Source: Streptomyces rapamycinicus NRRL 5491
GTDB lineage: Bacteria > Actinomycetota > Actinomycetes > Streptomycetales > Streptomycetaceae
Direction: 5' to 3'
NCBI RefSeq assembly: GCF_024298965.1
Contig: NZ_CP085193.1
Span: forward strand, 9,672,001-9,736,000
Length of the DNA stretch: 64,000 nt
Shown here: positions 15,899-24,435 of the stretch, one piece after another
Layout: each line of letters begins with the position of its first letter
How positions within the stretch are numbered: position 1 is the stretch's first letter
Notes under the pieces: generated by a model
What the model saw: only the letters and a program-made list of their open reading frames with translations
What the model was told of the DNA's origin: nothing
Databases searched by the model: none
Program-made: the position numbers and the translations under genes

Positions 15899-16768
15899 TT
15901 GAGTGCAGGACACTCGGGTATAGACGAGGTAAGGAAGCACCTTGGCCGGTTATTGCGGAAATGCCGCGCCCGGGCCGTGGTGGATCCCGGTGATCCCCGC
16001 ATTCAGGGGCGCCGCCGGGGCATTTCCCAGGAAACCACGGCCGCCCTCCTCGGCTGTTCCACGCGATGGTACGCGACGCTGGAGTCCGGACGTATGAAAA
16101 ATCCGACTCCGGAATTCCTGGAAAGCGTGGTCGCGGTCCTGCGGATGAATGACCAGGAGCGCCAGTTCCTGTTCCTCTACGCCACCGGAGAGCTTCCCCT
16201 GGCCACCGGCCCGGCCGACTACGCGCTCCATCCCGGCTGGGCCCAACTGGTCGAGCGCCAGCCCCATCCCGCCTGCATCTACACCCGGCGCTGGGACCTG
16301 ATCGCCGCCAACGCCGGCTATCTCGACCTGCTTTTCGGGGCGGAGGCCGGAAGCGTGGCCGAGCTGCCCGACCGTAACGTGCTGCGCTGGGTCCTGCTGA
16401 ACAAGGCCTGTCGCGCCGAACGGCTGGTCGACTGGCGCGACAGCTGGGCGGCGCCGATGCTCGGTGAACTGCGCGCCGCGATCGCGGCCAATCCCGACAG
16501 CCAGGACCTGATGACCCTGCTGGACAGTCTGCTGGCCGACCCGGTGGTGAAGGAGCTCTGGGACGCGGAGATCGGCGTCTTCCGCACCCACCCCGACGGC
16601 ACGATGCTGAGCATCGATGACCCGGCGCACGGCCGCGTGGACTTCACCATCCTCGCGGCGAACGTCATGCACGCCAGGGAACTGCGCTTTGTGGCGCTCA
16701 TGTCCACCGGGCCGGGCTTCCGCCCCGGCTCGGTGGAGGGCCGGGGCACCGCGCCCGCCTACCTCTGA
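15899..16768 (+). CDS. XRE-type regulator with MmyB-like ligand domain; TTG start and TTA codon
   Basis: The protein has 289 aa. Residues about 8-80 form an XRE helix-turn-helix: RLLRKCRAR, GISQETTAALLGCSTRWYATLESG, then the helix PEFLESVVAVLRM. The rest resembles the MmyB-like ligand-binding domain, with PACIYTRRWDLIAANAGYLDLLFG. Initiation is at TTG, preceded by GGAGGGAAGG. Codon 18 (15950-15952) is TTA, a codon in Streptomyces read only by the bldA tRNA, so the gene is probably switched on with development. Proteins of this group often activate antibiotic clusters. It is convergent with the carbamoyltransferase and their 3' ends overlap by 10 nt. Confidence 0.88.
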   Translation: MSAGHSGIDEVRKHLGRLLRKCRARAVVDPGDPRIQGRRRGISQETTAALLGCSTRWYATLESGRMKNPTPEFLESVVAVLRMNDQERQFLFLYATGELPLATGPADYALHPGWAQLVERQPHPACIYTRRWDLIAANAGYLDLLFGAEAGSVAELPDRNVLRWVLLNKACRAERLVDWRDSWAAPMLGELRAAIAANPDSQDLMTLLDSLLADPVVKELWDAEIGVFRTHPDGTMLSIDDPAHGRVDFTILAANVMHARELRFVALMSTGPGFRPGSVEGRGTAPAYL

Positions 16769-18462
16769 ACCAGGAACGGCCCCAGGGCCAGGGCATCGAG
16801 CGGTGCACGGGCGAAGGTGGCCAGGGCGTCGCGGGGTGAGCAGACCACGGGTTCGGCGTTGCCGTTGAAGGAGGTGTTCAGCACAACCGCCCGCCCGGTG
16901 CGCTCCTCCACCTGTCCCAGCAGTCGGTGGTAGAGCGGGTTCGCCCCCACCGAGACGGTCTGCGGACGGGTGGTGCCGTCCACATGGGTGGCTGCCGCGA
17001 GGTACCGCCGGTGCCGCTCGGGCACCGGGGTGGTCACGATCATGTACGGCAACGGCCGGTCCAGTCCAAGAAGTTCGGCCGCCGACTCCTCGCGCAGGCT
17101 GGGCGCGAACGGACGCCACCGCTCACGGTCCTTGATGGTCAGGTTGATCCGGTCCTGCTGCTCGGCGGGGTACGGCACGGCGAGGATGCTGCGGTGCCCG
17201 AGCGCCCGGGGACCGCCCTCGCTGCGCCCCTGGTGCCAGCCCACGATCCCCCCGCGGGCGAGCATGTCCGCCGTGGCCACCGCGATGTCGGCCGGTTCGG
17301 TGTAGCGCGTCCCGGTCGCGTCCAGCACCTGCCGGACGGCGTCGGGACCCCACCGCGGCCCCCACGCGACCGTGCCCGTCATGGGCCGGACCCGTTCCCC
17401 GGCCTGGGAGGCGACCCAGCCGGCGGCGCCCAGGCTCACCCCCTGGTCACCCGCGAGCGGCTGGACGAAGAGGTCGTCCACCTCCGGCAGCCGCATCAAC
17501 TTGCCGTTGAGTGTCGCGTTGAAACCCACGCCGCCGGCCACCAGCAGGGTCGACTCCCCGCTGTCGCGCAGCAGCCCGCGCACCAGGGCGAGCACGCACT
17601 GCTCCAGCGCCTCCTGTGCGGTGGCTGCCAGGTCGCGGTAGTCGTACGGGTCACGCGCGGTCCGCTTGGTGTAGCGACCGAGCATCGGATCGAAGCCGCG
17701 GGAGACGGCATTGGGCGGCAGGGTCAGCGTCTTCTCCAGCCGGTTCACCCACAGCCGGATCGTGTCGTCCTCCTCGTCGGTGCGGCCGCGCGAGAGCAGG
17801 TTCTCCGGCACGGCCTCGACGCTGTAACCGTCCCCGTGTACCTGCAGCGCGCCGCCGAAGGTGGTGTCCCCAGGCGTCCCGTACGGGGCGAGGCCCATGA
17901 GCTTGCCCGCGGCGTCGGCACCCAGACCGGCGTACTCGCAGACCGCGGCGTAGAAGTACCCCAGCGACCACCCCGGCGAGATCGACCGGAGCAGTTTGAG
18001 GTCGCCACCGCTGCCGACGGCCAGGGTGGCGCTCTCGTTCTCGCCCTGCCCGTCGAGGATCAGCACCGCCCCACTGTCCCGGCCCGAGAAGTAGTAGGCG
18101 CTCGCGGCGTGGGCCATGTGGTGCTCGACGAAGATGAGCCGGGGGTCCCGGCGCCTGGGGAAGACACCGCGCGGCAGCAGGAAGTCCAGCGCTTCCTCCG
18201 GGGTGGGGAACCATTCCAGACCGCGCCGGGCGAACAACTCGGGCATCTCCCACCCGTGGGCCACGAAGTCGATGTCCTCGATGGACAGCCCCGCCTCGGC
18301 CAGGCACCACGCCACGGCGTGGTGCGGGGCCTGGCCGTAGGAGTGCTTGGCGCGGGTGAAGCGCTCCTCCTCGGCGAAGGCGATGACCTCCCCGTCGACA
18401 AGCAGGCAGGCCGACGCGTCGTGGCTCGCCCCCGGCCATCCATTCACACCGAGAATACGCAT
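16759..18462 (-). CDS. O-carbamoyltransferase, NodU/CmcH/TobZ family
   Basis: The protein has 567 aa. The N-terminal Kae1-like half has MRILGVNGWPGASHDASACL, then EEHHMAH-type residues (FVEHHMAHAASAYYFSG) and ILDGQGENES. GGVGFNATLNGK follows near residue 310. The C-terminal YrdC-like half contains RSEGGPRALGHRSILAVP, RPFAPSL and NTSFNGNAEPVV, all family hallmarks. The ATG has GGAGGAG 6 nt upstream. The enzyme transfers carbamoyl from carbamoyl phosphate through carbamoyl-AMP to a sugar hydroxyl. Streptothricins carry exactly such a carbamoyl on D-gulosamine. It is divergent from the FemAB-like gene. Confidence 0.93.
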   Translation of the reverse strand: MRILGVNGWPGASHDASACLLVDGEVIAFAEEERFTRAKHSYGQAPHHAVAWCLAEAGLSIEDIDFVAHGWEMPELFARRGLEWFPTPEEALDFLLPRGVFPRRRDPRLIFVEHHMAHAASAYYFSGRDSGAVLILDGQGENESATLAVGSGGDLKLLRSISPGWSLGYFYAAVCEYAGLGADAAGKLMGLAPYGTPGDTTFGGALQVHGDGYSVEAVPENLLSRGRTDEEDDTIRLWVNRLEKTLTLPPNAVSRGFDPMLGRYTKRTARDPYDYRDLAATAQEALEQCVLALVRGLLRDSGESTLLVAGGVGFNATLNGKLMRLPEVDDLFVQPLAGDQGVSLGAAGWVASQAGERVRPMTGTVAWGPRWGPDAVRQVLDATGTRYTEPADIAVATADMLARGGIVGWHQGRSEGGPRALGHRSILAVPYPAEQQDRINLTIKDRERWRPFAPSLREESAAELLGLDRPLPYMIVTTPVPERHRRYLAAATHVDGTTRPQTVSVGANPLYHRLLGQVEERTGRAVVLNTSFNGNAEPVVCSPRDALATFARAPLDALALGPFLVQR

Positions 18463-18700
18463 GGAATTCTCCTCCGAGTGATACCCGTGGGGATTCGCTA
18501 TTGACAGCGAGTCGCCCTCATGTCAAAACTTGAGAAAGCGCCCGCAGAATAGGGAATTCATCCTTGGCGGGTTTCTCATCCCATTTCTTGCTGGAATTGG
18601 ATTCTCACTTTGAGAGGGCATCGACCTCCTGTCAAGAGAGGTTCCACGATGCCTGTTCGGTTTCTTCGCTTCGATCTCGTCGGACCGGGAGGTCTTCCGG
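18463..18700. promoter_or_regulatory. divergent promoter region between carbamoyltransferase and FemAB-like genes
   Basis: The 238-nt gap is richer in A+T than its surroundings. TTGACA (18501-18506) and TGTCAA (18521-18526) form an inverted repeat with 14 nt between. Each arm can be read as a -35 element, for rightward and leftward transcription respectively. The -10 elements are unclear. Three TTGAGA/TCAAGAG-like words (near 18529, 18608 and 18634) recur and might be binding sites. The FemAB-like mRNA would have a leader of about 150 nt. Confidence 0.4.
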
Positions 18701-19582
18701 ATGCTGCACGTTCGAAACGCCGTTGAAGAACCACTGGGAAATATCGCGGGTACCGGCCGGAATGCGTCGGACGACTTCCATCAGGACTGGGAGCGCCTGC
18801 TCTTCCTGCGCCGGCAGGGGGTCGCCGTGCGCTTCACTGAGGTCTGGGAGGACACCCGGTGCCTGGCCACGATGCTGCTGGAGGAGGCCGACGGGTCCTG
18901 GTTCATGTGGAAGGGCCCGACCGGTGTGCCCGACCCGGAGGTCCTGAGCCGGCTCCTCACCGACATCGCCCGGCTACCGCGGGTCACCCTCGTGCTCCAG
19001 CCCGCCTGGGCGTTGCCCGGAGCACTGGCCGAGCACGGTTTCCGGCCGGGCCCGGAGTTCACCACGCTGCTCGTCGACGCCACCGGAACCGACGAGCAGA
19101 TCCTCGCCCGGATGCGCCCGAGCACTCGTGGCCGGGTCCGGCGGGCGCTGCGCCACGGCTTCACCTTCACCGACGACCCCGGGCTGCTGGACCGGTTCCA
19201 CCCGTTCTACACCGCGGCCATGCACAACGCGGACTCGCCCGACTTCGCCCCGCTACAGTACCTGCGGGAGCTGCTGGAACTGGAGCGCGTCCATCTGTTC
19301 GGAGCCGTGTACGGCACGGAGGTGGCGGCGGGTTCGGTGTGTCTGGTGAACGGTGACGCGGTGGAGTCCCGCTATGTCGCGACCAATCCCGCGTACCGTT
19401 CCCAGGCGGCACTGAACTTCGTCCACTTCCAGACCATGAAATGGGCGGCCGAGCGTGGGCTGCGGCATCTCGATCTGAGCGGTATCGACACCGGCGAGAC
19501 GAGCGAGAAGACCCGACTGATCAACCGCTTCAAACTCGGCTTCGGTGGATCGGAGTTCCGGTACGCCACCTATTCCCGCTGA
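18701..19582 (+). CDS. FemAB/FemX-family aminoacyltransferase, presumably tRNA-dependent
   Basis: The protein has 293 aa. It is built from two GNAT-like folds, seen as two similar beta-alpha sections. The C-terminus has LRHLDLSGIDTG followed by TRLINRFKLGFGG, the signature of FemX and related peptidyl transferases. The ATG at 18701 has GGGAGG 8 nt upstream. FemX enzymes transfer an amino acid from aminoacyl-tRNA to an amine. In BD-12/citromycin biosynthesis a FemXAB homologue attaches glycine to the streptothrosamine core in this way. Since no beta-lysine machinery is visible here, the same job is likely. The 3' end overlaps the convergent glycosyltransferase by 13 nt. Confidence 0.8.
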   Translation: MLHVRNAVEEPLGNIAGTGRNASDDFHQDWERLLFLRRQGVAVRFTEVWEDTRCLATMLLEEADGSWFMWKGPTGVPDPEVLSRLLTDIARLPRVTLVLQPAWALPGALAEHGFRPGPEFTTLLVDATGTDEQILARMRPSTRGRVRRALRHGFTFTDDPGLLDRFHPFYTAAMHNADSPDFAPLQYLRELLELERVHLFGAVYGTEVAAGSVCLVNGDAVESRYVATNPAYRSQAALNFVHFQTMKWAAERGLRHLDLSGIDTGETSEKTRLINRFKLGFGGSEFRYATYSR

Positions 19583-20619
19583 ACGGGAAGCGGGGCGGGC
19601 GCGGGCGTGCGGAAGACCGACAGGTCGGCCACGGGCTCGATGACCCGGCCCCGCTCCCGATGGGCCCGCCGCAACCGGATCCGCTGCGCCGGAGTCAGTT
19701 CCGGACAGTGCTGGGGAACGGCGTGGAGCATCCTGGTGCGGCGCGCGGCCGCCGGTATCCGGTGGCGCACCCCGAACGGGTCCCGAAGCAGGTGGTAGAG
19801 CGTTCCCGTGTGGTACGTGGCCTGGAGCAGCGCGTAGAAGGCCGCGGCGAGCGGCCCCTTGGCTCGCGCGCAGCCGAGCAGCGTCCGCGCCGAGTCGTAC
19901 AGCCGCCACAGCACGGGCACGGCCGGCGTGGTGAAGACGCCCAGCTGCTGGCCGATGCCCTCGCCGACGCCGTAGCGCCAGTAGCTGCGAAGGTTCTGCA
20001 GACCGTGCTGGGCGTCGTGGTGGATGACCGCGTCGGGCAGGTGGACCACGGGGATCTCGGCGAGCTGGAGCCGGAAGTCGAACTCCCGGTCCTCACACCA
20101 GTGGACCAGCGGGTCGTAGTGGTACCCGCCGATGTGGTCGGCGACCCGCCGGTCGTAGATCAGCGGTGGGGAGAGGGCGCTGACGTAGTCCCCCTCGTCG
20201 TACTCGCGGACCCGGGCGGTGAGCAGGCTCAGCACCCCGCCCCCCACCCCGTACACCACCTGGCCCTTGACCACGGGGTGTTCGAGCACCGAGCGGACCA
20301 TCATCCGCACCGCGCCCGGGGCGAAGACGCAGTCGGAGTCCATGTAGAGCAGGTACTGCCCGCTCGCCGCCTCGGCGCCCGCGTTGTAGGCGGCCCCGAG
20401 GTTGCCCGAGTCGGGGATCTCGGTGACCACGAGCGGGCGCGGGTGGTCGGCCGCGATGCGGCGAATCTCGTCCGAGGCGCCGTTGAGCGCCAGCACGATC
20501 TCCACCCCCGGCTCGTCCACCGACGCGATCGCTTCGACGATTCTGACGTCGTCCTTGAGCGCGATGACGATACTGGTCCTGGTGAGGCCCGCGGTGAGTT
20601 CCGCCTCGGTGACGGTCAT
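19570..20619 (-). CDS. family 2 glycosyltransferase (GT-A fold)
   Basis: The protein has 349 aa from the ATG at 20619, which follows AGGAAGAGG. TSIVIALKDD opens the nucleotide-binding domain. GNLGAAYNAGAEAASG leads to YMDSDCVF with the DSD (DxD) motif for metal and UDP-sugar. HWCEDREFDFRL carries the acidic catalytic-base region. A longer frame exists upstream but overlaps the methyltransferase. GT2 enzymes use nucleotide sugars. In this cluster it may join the amino sugar (for example UDP-GlcNAc-derived) to the guanidino heterocycle. It is the last gene of a long leftward operon that starts near 30.4 kb. Confidence 0.88.
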   Translation of the reverse strand: MTVTEAELTAGLTRTSIVIALKDDVRIVEAIASVDEPGVEIVLALNGASDEIRRIAADHPRPLVVTEIPDSGNLGAAYNAGAEAASGQYLLYMDSDCVFAPGAVRMMVRSVLEHPVVKGQVVYGVGGGVLSLLTARVREYDEGDYVSALSPPLIYDRRVADHIGGYHYDPLVHWCEDREFDFRLQLAEIPVVHLPDAVIHHDAQHGLQNLRSYWRYGVGEGIGQQLGVFTTPAVPVLWRLYDSARTLLGCARAKGPLAAAFYALLQATYHTGTLYHLLRDPFGVRHRIPAAARRTRMLHAVPQHCPELTPAQRIRLRRAHRERGRVIEPVADLSVFRTPAPAPLPVQRE

Positions 20620-20657
20620 CCTCTTCCTCTCTCCTGCTGGCTGTTCCCGCCGCGCGG

Positions 20658-21392
20658 TCACTTCCTGCGCAGCACGTAGACGTGCGTGGTGTGGCTCGGG
20701 GAGTACGCGTCGCCCTCGATGTTCCGTACGGCGACGGTGTGCAGCCCGTGGGCGCGGGCGACCTCCTCCAGGGTGAAGGGGTCCACCGCGTACTGGATGT
20801 GGGTCTCGCGCCACAGGACCTCGCCGCCGCGGCTCAGGGTGAGCACAGTCCGGCTCCGGTCGTACGCCCGCTCCCAGACGTGCCGGCGGTGCAGCGTGTG
20901 GCCGTCCTTCTCCTGGGAGTACTCCAACGCCGCCCAGTCCGTGGAGAGCACCTTGCGTGTGGAGTAGTCGAAGACCATGTGGCCGCCGGGCCGCAGCGCG
21001 TCGGCCACACCGGCCAGGCAGCCCGCCAGCGCCTCGGAGGGCAGGTAGTTGAGGGCGTCGAACCCCGACACGACGAAGTCGAAGGCGCCGCCTGTGTAGC
21101 CCTCGTCCGCCCGGAAGTCGGCCATGTCACCGACGATCTGACGGTCTTTCGGGACCTTTCCCCAGTCGAGCATCTCCGGGGACCGGTCGAGCGAGGTCAC
21201 CTCAAGTCGGGGCAGCAACTCGCCCAGGACGCGCGTGCCGACGCCCGTACCGGCCCCGAGGTCGAGGACCCGGCCCGGGCCGTCGGCGAGTTTGGCCAGG
21301 TCCGCCGCGATCCCCTGCCGCCAGGTCTCCCGCGCGGTCTCCCCCTCGAACAGCTCGTAGGTGGCGGCCCACTGGGTGTAGGCGATCGGCAT
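20658..21392 (-). CDS. class I SAM-dependent methyltransferase
   Basis: The protein has 244 aa. RVLDLGAGTGVGTRVL (from residue 41) is motif I, EVTSLDRSPEML is motif II, and FDFVVSGFDALNYL is the acidic post-motif. AGGAGG lies 6 nt before the ATG. It belongs to the small-molecule N/O-methyltransferases. Related streptothricin-class products (BD-12, citromycin) carry N-methyl groups on the heterocycle or on the glycine, so one of these positions is a plausible target. It lies between the glycosyltransferase (38 nt) and ATP-grasp genes (74 nt) in the same operon. Confidence 0.88.
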   Translation of the reverse strand: MPIAYTQWAATYELFEGETARETWRQGIAADLAKLADGPGRVLDLGAGTGVGTRVLGELLPRLEVTSLDRSPEMLDWGKVPKDRQIVGDMADFRADEGYTGGAFDFVVSGFDALNYLPSEALAGCLAGVADALRPGGHMVFDYSTRKVLSTDWAALEYSQEKDGHTLHRRHVWERAYDRSRTVLTLSRGGEVLWRETHIQYAVDPFTLEEVARAHGLHTVAVRNIEGDAYSPSHTTHVYVLRRK

Positions 21393-21466
21393 CGGTTTCC
21401 TCCTGGATGTTGGTCGGGCAGGACGGTCGGTCGTGCGCGGGCGCCCCGGGTCGCCCGGTGGTGCTG

Positions 21467-22720
21467 TCAGCGGAAGCGGGAGCCCACCGGCTTCCCGGTG
21501 CCGCTGAGCCTGAGTGGCAGCCGGTCGAGGACCCGGTACGCCATGGCCTCGGCGCGGGCCGCGTCGGTCCCGGTCACGATCACCCCGGCCAGCGGGTCCG
21601 CCCCGCCGCTGTACGGCGGCAGTGTCGCGCCCACCCGCAGTTCACGGCCCCAGAACAGGTCGTAGACCTGCGGCGGGGTCCGGACGGCGGCGAGGTCGCC
21701 CACCCAGTCGACGGTTCCGCCGTGGGCGGGGAGGAAGCGCTGGACGACGGCCTGTCCGCCGCCCGGTGCCAACTCGTCCAGGACGAGCGGGCGGCCGAGG
21801 GCCAGCCGTACCGCGTTGGGGAGCGGATCGACCCCGGTGCCCAGCGGCATGATCTCGGTGGCGATCCGCGCGCCGGTCATCCGGCAGGTGATCTCCAGCA
21901 GGTGGACACGGCCGTCCGGAGTGCGCAGCACGTCCGTGTTGACCACGGCGTCCCGCAGTTCGAGGGCGCGGACCCCGGCCCGCACCGTGTCCACGACGTC
22001 GTCCACCGTGCCCGGGGGGAGCGCCGAGGGCATGGTGTCGCCACCCTCGAAGAAGTGCGGCGCGAACTCCTCCTTTCGGCCGTACTCGCGGTCGGCGAAG
22101 CCGGTGAGATGGAAGGTGCCACCGGCCACCAGTCCGGCCACGGTGTGCTCGGTGCCCTCCAGGAACTCCTCGATCACGATGCGGCCCGTCTCACTCAGCC
22201 GCAGCGCCTCGCGGATCCGCTCCGGGGCGGTGTCGGGCGCGTCGAGCTTGGCCACGCCGGCCGAGTCCGACAGGTCGCGCGGTTTCACCACGGCCGGCAG
22301 TCCGATGTCCGCCAGCGCCGCCAGCGCGCCGGACAGGGCGTCGGCGGCTCGGTTCCGCGGCACCGGGAGTCCGGCGCGTTCCAGCACTGCCAGCCGCCGG
22401 TCCTTCAGATGGCAGTCCAGAGCGGTCTCCTCGTCGACGCCCGGGCAGCCGAAGCGGCGGGCGAGCCTGGCGACCACGGGCGGGTTGTCGTAGCCGAGCG
22501 ACAGCACACCGTCGACATCCCGCAGCCCGGCCGCGCCGACGGCCCGCCGTACCGCCTCCTGCCGCCCGGGGTCGGCCACGAGCACCTGATCCGCCACCCG
22601 CGTGACCCGTTCCGTCGGCCGGTCGGTGATGACCACGAGCTCAAGCCCCATCTCCTTCACGGCCGCGAGCGAGCGGTCCATGCCGGAGCCGATACCGCAC
22701 ACCAAGAGCCGCTCGGCCAT
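21467..22720 (-). CDS. ATP-grasp ligase
   Basis: The protein has 417 aa with the three ATP-grasp subdomains. The N-terminal Rossmann-like part starts LLVCGIGSGMDRSL. A central nucleotide-binding part contains LPAVVKPRDLSDSAGV (the Lys of the ATP site) and VIEEFLEGTEHTV. The catalytic region LLEITCRMTGARI supplies metal-binding Glu and Arg. The ATG has GGAGGAG upstream. ATP-grasp ligases activate a carboxylate as acyl phosphate and join it to an amine. This one could form an amide or the lactam of the heterocycle, or attach a second amino acid. I know of no assigned counterpart, so the role is open. Confidence 0.83.
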   Translation of the reverse strand: MAERLLVCGIGSGMDRSLAAVKEMGLELVVITDRPTERVTRVADQVLVADPGRQEAVRRAVGAAGLRDVDGVLSLGYDNPPVVARLARRFGCPGVDEETALDCHLKDRRLAVLERAGLPVPRNRAADALSGALAALADIGLPAVVKPRDLSDSAGVAKLDAPDTAPERIREALRLSETGRIVIEEFLEGTEHTVAGLVAGGTFHLTGFADREYGRKEEFAPHFFEGGDTMPSALPPGTVDDVVDTVRAGVRALELRDAVVNTDVLRTPDGRVHLLEITCRMTGARIATEIMPLGTGVDPLPNAVRLALGRPLVLDELAPGGGQAVVQRFLPAHGGTVDWVGDLAAVRTPPQVYDLFWGRELRVGATLPPYSGGADPLAGVIVTGTDAARAEAMAYRVLDRLPLRLSGTGKPVGSRFR

Positions 22721-22744
22721 GGCTACTCCTCCGATCGGTGTTCG

Positions 22745-22766
22745 GGGCGGGGCGCGTGCCCCGCCC
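22745..22766 (-). terminator. short hairpin inside the operon
   Basis: GGGCGGGGC and its reverse complement enclose a 4-nt loop in the 54-nt gap between the PIG-L and ATP-grasp genes. It is a small GC-rich stem without a U-tract. It may lower read-through or protect mRNA ends rather than end transcription. Confidence 0.3.
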
Positions 22767-22774
22767 GGGGGCGA

Positions 22775-23443
22775 CTACGAAGCGGGCGGCGTGCCCAGGC
22801 TGATGACCTCGAACACCTCGGCGTGCGTGGTGCCGGTGGCGACCGCCCCGCGGTACCGGGCGAGCGAGCGCACCGCGTCGTCCCAGGCCGCGTGGCGCAG
22901 CTGTGACTGGTACGCCCGCATCGCCTCCACCTTCTGGTCGACGAATCCGGTGACGTCCTCGGCGTACTGGAAGTCCGCAAGCGGCGCCCACACCTCGTAG
23001 CCGAGGACGAGCCGGGGCGTCGGGGCCGGCTTCCCGGTCTCCCCGAAGAAGTCGGAGGTGGCCATCCACAGCGCCTCGGTGGCGAGTTGGTTCACCATGC
23101 GGTGCTCCACGTCGCCGTCCTTTCGGTGCGGTATGTAGAGGATGTCGGGCCGTACCTCGCGGATCAGCCGGACGAGGTCGAGATGGGTCTTGCGGCTCGG
23201 CAGGAAGTCGCGCGACGGCTCGTCCCAGAGCTCCCAGCGGTGCACACCGAGGGCGGCGGACGCCTTACGGGTCTCGTCGGTGAAGTCGGCGTCGCTGCGC
23301 AGCCCGTCGTGCAGGCTCCGTTCCCTGGCGATCACGATGGCGACGGTCACCTCGGCGCCGTCGCTGGCGTGCTTGGCCATCGACGCGCCGCAGCCGATGA
23401 CCTCGTCGTCGGGGTGCGGCGCGACGACCAGGACACGGGTCAT
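22775..23443 (-). CDS. PIG-L family N-deacetylase
   Basis: The protein has 222 aa from the ATG at 23443. VLVVAPHPDDEVIGCG (residues 4-19) is the zinc-binding HPDD motif. HRKDGDVEHRM supplies the downstream metal His residues and DETRKASAALGV the family mid-motif. The start overlaps the stop of the epimerase gene by 4 nt (ATGA). PIG-L enzymes (MshB, LmbE) remove the acetyl from N-acetyl-glucosaminides. In the streptothricin group such a step frees the 2-amino group that the amino acid is then attached to. That fits a FemAB-like acyltransferase acting later. Both functions are inferred from family and context. Confidence 0.88.
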   Translation of the reverse strand: MTRVLVVAPHPDDEVIGCGASMAKHASDGAEVTVAIVIARERSLHDGLRSDADFTDETRKASAALGVHRWELWDEPSRDFLPSRKTHLDLVRLIREVRPDILYIPHRKDGDVEHRMVNQLATEALWMATSDFFGETGKPAPTPRLVLGYEVWAPLADFQYAEDVTGFVDQKVEAMRAYQSQLRHAAWDDAVRSLARYRGAVATGTTHAEVFEVISLGTPPAS

Positions 23444-24435
23444 GCCGCCCTGCCCTCGCGGGTGCGGCCCAAGCCGATCCATTCGGCCCAGGCGGCGGTC
23501 AGCGCCATGCCCGTGTCCAGGGTGGTGGTGCAGCGCACCCCGAGGGCACGGGCGGCCCGGTCGGAGGTGACCCGTCCGGTGGCGCGGTACAGCTCGGCCT
23601 CCCAGTCGGGCACCGCCGCCTCGGACGCGTCCGCTGGTGCCGCGGTCAGCCCCCGGATCGACCGGACGTGGTCGAAGAACCGGCCCCAGGTGGTGAGTTC
23701 CTCGGCCGCGAGGAGGAACCGCCCGCCGGTGGCGTCGGGGCGGTGGCAGGCGGCGAGGACCGCGTCAACGACGTCGTCCACATAGACGGCGTTGCACACG
23801 CCGCCGTCCCCACCGGACGGCAGGACCGCGAAGTCGACGGCGGACCGCACGAGTTGAGCGGTGGTCCACTGGCCACCCCACGGCCCGTACACCACGCCGG
23901 GCTGGAGGACGACGACGTCGATCCCTTCCCCGGCCGCGGCGAGGGCCAGCCGCTCAGCGGCGAGCTTCTGTTGCTCGTACTCGCGGTCGGCGGGATCGAC
24001 GGCCCGGGCCGGGGCCTCCTCGTCGAACGCCCCCTCGGCCGGCGCGTACACGTCGACGGTACTGAGGTGGACCACCCGGCGCACCCCTGCGGCCCGGGCG
24101 GCGGCCAGCAGGCGCGCGGTGCCGTCCACGGTGGCCGCCCAGCGCTCGTCGACCCCGCCGGAGCTGCCGAACGCGCAGTGCACGACGGTGTCGCAACCCT
24201 CCAGGGCACGGCCGAGCGCCGACGCGTCGGCGAGGTCGGCGACCCGGAAGCCGAGCCGGCCCTGCGGCAGCGGGGCGAGCCTGGCGGCCCGTCCGAAGCC
24301 GCGCACCACCGGGCGTACTTCGGCGTCGGTACCCAGGATCAGCCGCTCCACGACGCGGCCGCCGATAAAGCCGCTCGCTCCGGTGACCGCGATCCGGCCG
24401 CCGACTGATCCGGAGAACTCCGTCAGCTCGCTCAT
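23440..24435 (-). CDS. NAD-dependent epimerase/dehydratase (extended SDR)
   Basis: The protein has 331 aa from the ATG at 24435. RIAVTGASGFIGGRVVERL is the NAD-binding motif. Tyr153 and Lys157 in YEQQK are the catalytic pair, with VVHLSTVDVY before them. The start overlaps the Gfo/Idh/MocA stop by 4 nt and its own stop overlaps the PIG-L start, so three genes are tightly coupled. It probably changes the stereochemistry of the amino sugar (D-gulosamine differs from glucosamine at C-3 and C-4), perhaps with the neighbouring oxidoreductase. The exact step is not known. Confidence 0.88.
   Translation of the reverse strand: MSELTEFSGSVGGRIAVTGASGFIGGRVVERLILGTDAEVRPVVRGFGRAARLAPLPQGRLGFRVADLADASALGRALEGCDTVVHCAFGSSGGVDERWAATVDGTARLLAAARAAGVRRVVHLSTVDVYAPAEGAFDEEAPARAVDPADREYEQQKLAAERLALAAAGEGIDVVVLQPGVVYGPWGGQWTTAQLVRSAVDFAVLPSGGDGGVCNAVYVDDVVDAVLAACHRPDATGGRFLLAAEELTTWGRFFDHVRSIRGLTAAPADASEAAVPDWEAELYRATGRVTSDRAARALGVRCTTTLDTGMALTAAWAEWIGLGRTREGRAA

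Noticed and set aside
18501..18526. TTGACA-N14-TGTCAA as a clear pair of promoters
   Set aside because: The matching -10 elements are poor on both strands, so it is reported only as a promoter region of moderate confidence.
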